Assembly (NCBI GenBank): GCA_013362725.1
Contig: JABFVP010000057.1
Coordinates: 1-5,324 of the forward strand
DNA length: 5,324 bases
Direction of reading: 5' to 3'
Source of the DNA: Cupriavidus sp.
GTDB taxonomy: Bacteria > Pseudomonadota > Gammaproteobacteria > Burkholderiales > Burkholderiaceae
Notes under the pieces: model-generated
Databases searched by the model: none
What the model saw: the letters and a program-made list of their open reading frames with translations, nothing else
Told to the model about the DNA's origin: nothing
In this document: positions 5,316 through 5,324 of the stretch, piece after piece
Layout of the letters: each line of letters starts with the position of its first letter
How positions within the stretch are numbered: position 1 is the first letter of the stretch
Position numbers and translations under genes: made by a program

Positions 5316-5324
5316 ATGACAAGA
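5316..5324 (+). CDS. 5' end of an unidentified plus-strand gene
   Basis: ATG ACA AGA at the window edge encodes only Met-Thr-Arg. The start is supported by a strong Shine-Dalgarno AAGGAG (5303-5308) with a 7-base spacer. It is divergent from the Bug-AtuA operon across a control region rich in palindromes, so it may share regulation with it. The product cannot be known from three codons. Confidence 0.7.

Overview
The window is GC-rich, with codons that nearly all end in G or C. It carries a Bug/TctC-type periplasmic binding protein, an IclR regulator and an AtuA-family pair, a gene mix typical of a Burkholderiales beta-proteobacterium (Cupriavidus, Ralstonia, Bordetella or Achromobacter type). 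The lineage is inferred from gene content and composition only.

Layout from left to right: (1) positions 2-97 hold the 3' end of a plus-strand gene of unknown product. (2) Convergent to it, 17 bp away, is a minus-strand patatin-like phospholipase (115-1182, probable TTG start) of the kind resembling CapV, the phospholipase effector of CBASS anti-phage systems. No cyclase or other defence gene is visible beside it. (3) An intergenic region of about 310 bp (1183-1492), with an AT-richer core, separates it from a divergent plus-strand IclR-family regulator (1493-2263). (4) Convergent to the regulator, with 4 bp between stop codons, is a minus-strand three-gene operon. Read 5' to 3' it is a Bug-family solute-binding protein (4994-4014), a large AtuA-family protein (3990-2629) and a small AtuA-related protein (2618-2268). 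Intergenic gaps are 23 and 10 bp. (5) A 321-bp divergent control region (4995-5315) follows, and the last 9 bases are the start of a plus-strand gene with a strong Shine-Dalgarno sequence.

The operon plausibly couples periplasmic capture of an organic acid with its cytoplasmic metabolism by the AtuA pair, under an IclR-type regulator. The substrate cannot be read from the sequence. The most striking non-coding signal is a 37-bp near-perfect palindrome at 5096-5132, two 18-bp arms around one central base with one mismatch. It lies 4 bp upstream of a good sigma-70-like promoter for the operon, which is an activator-like position. I found no RNA gene, insertion sequence, CRISPR array or convincing terminator. 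The window looks mostly like ordinary accessory metabolism. The palindromic operator and the solitary CapV-like phospholipase are the two items most worth following up.
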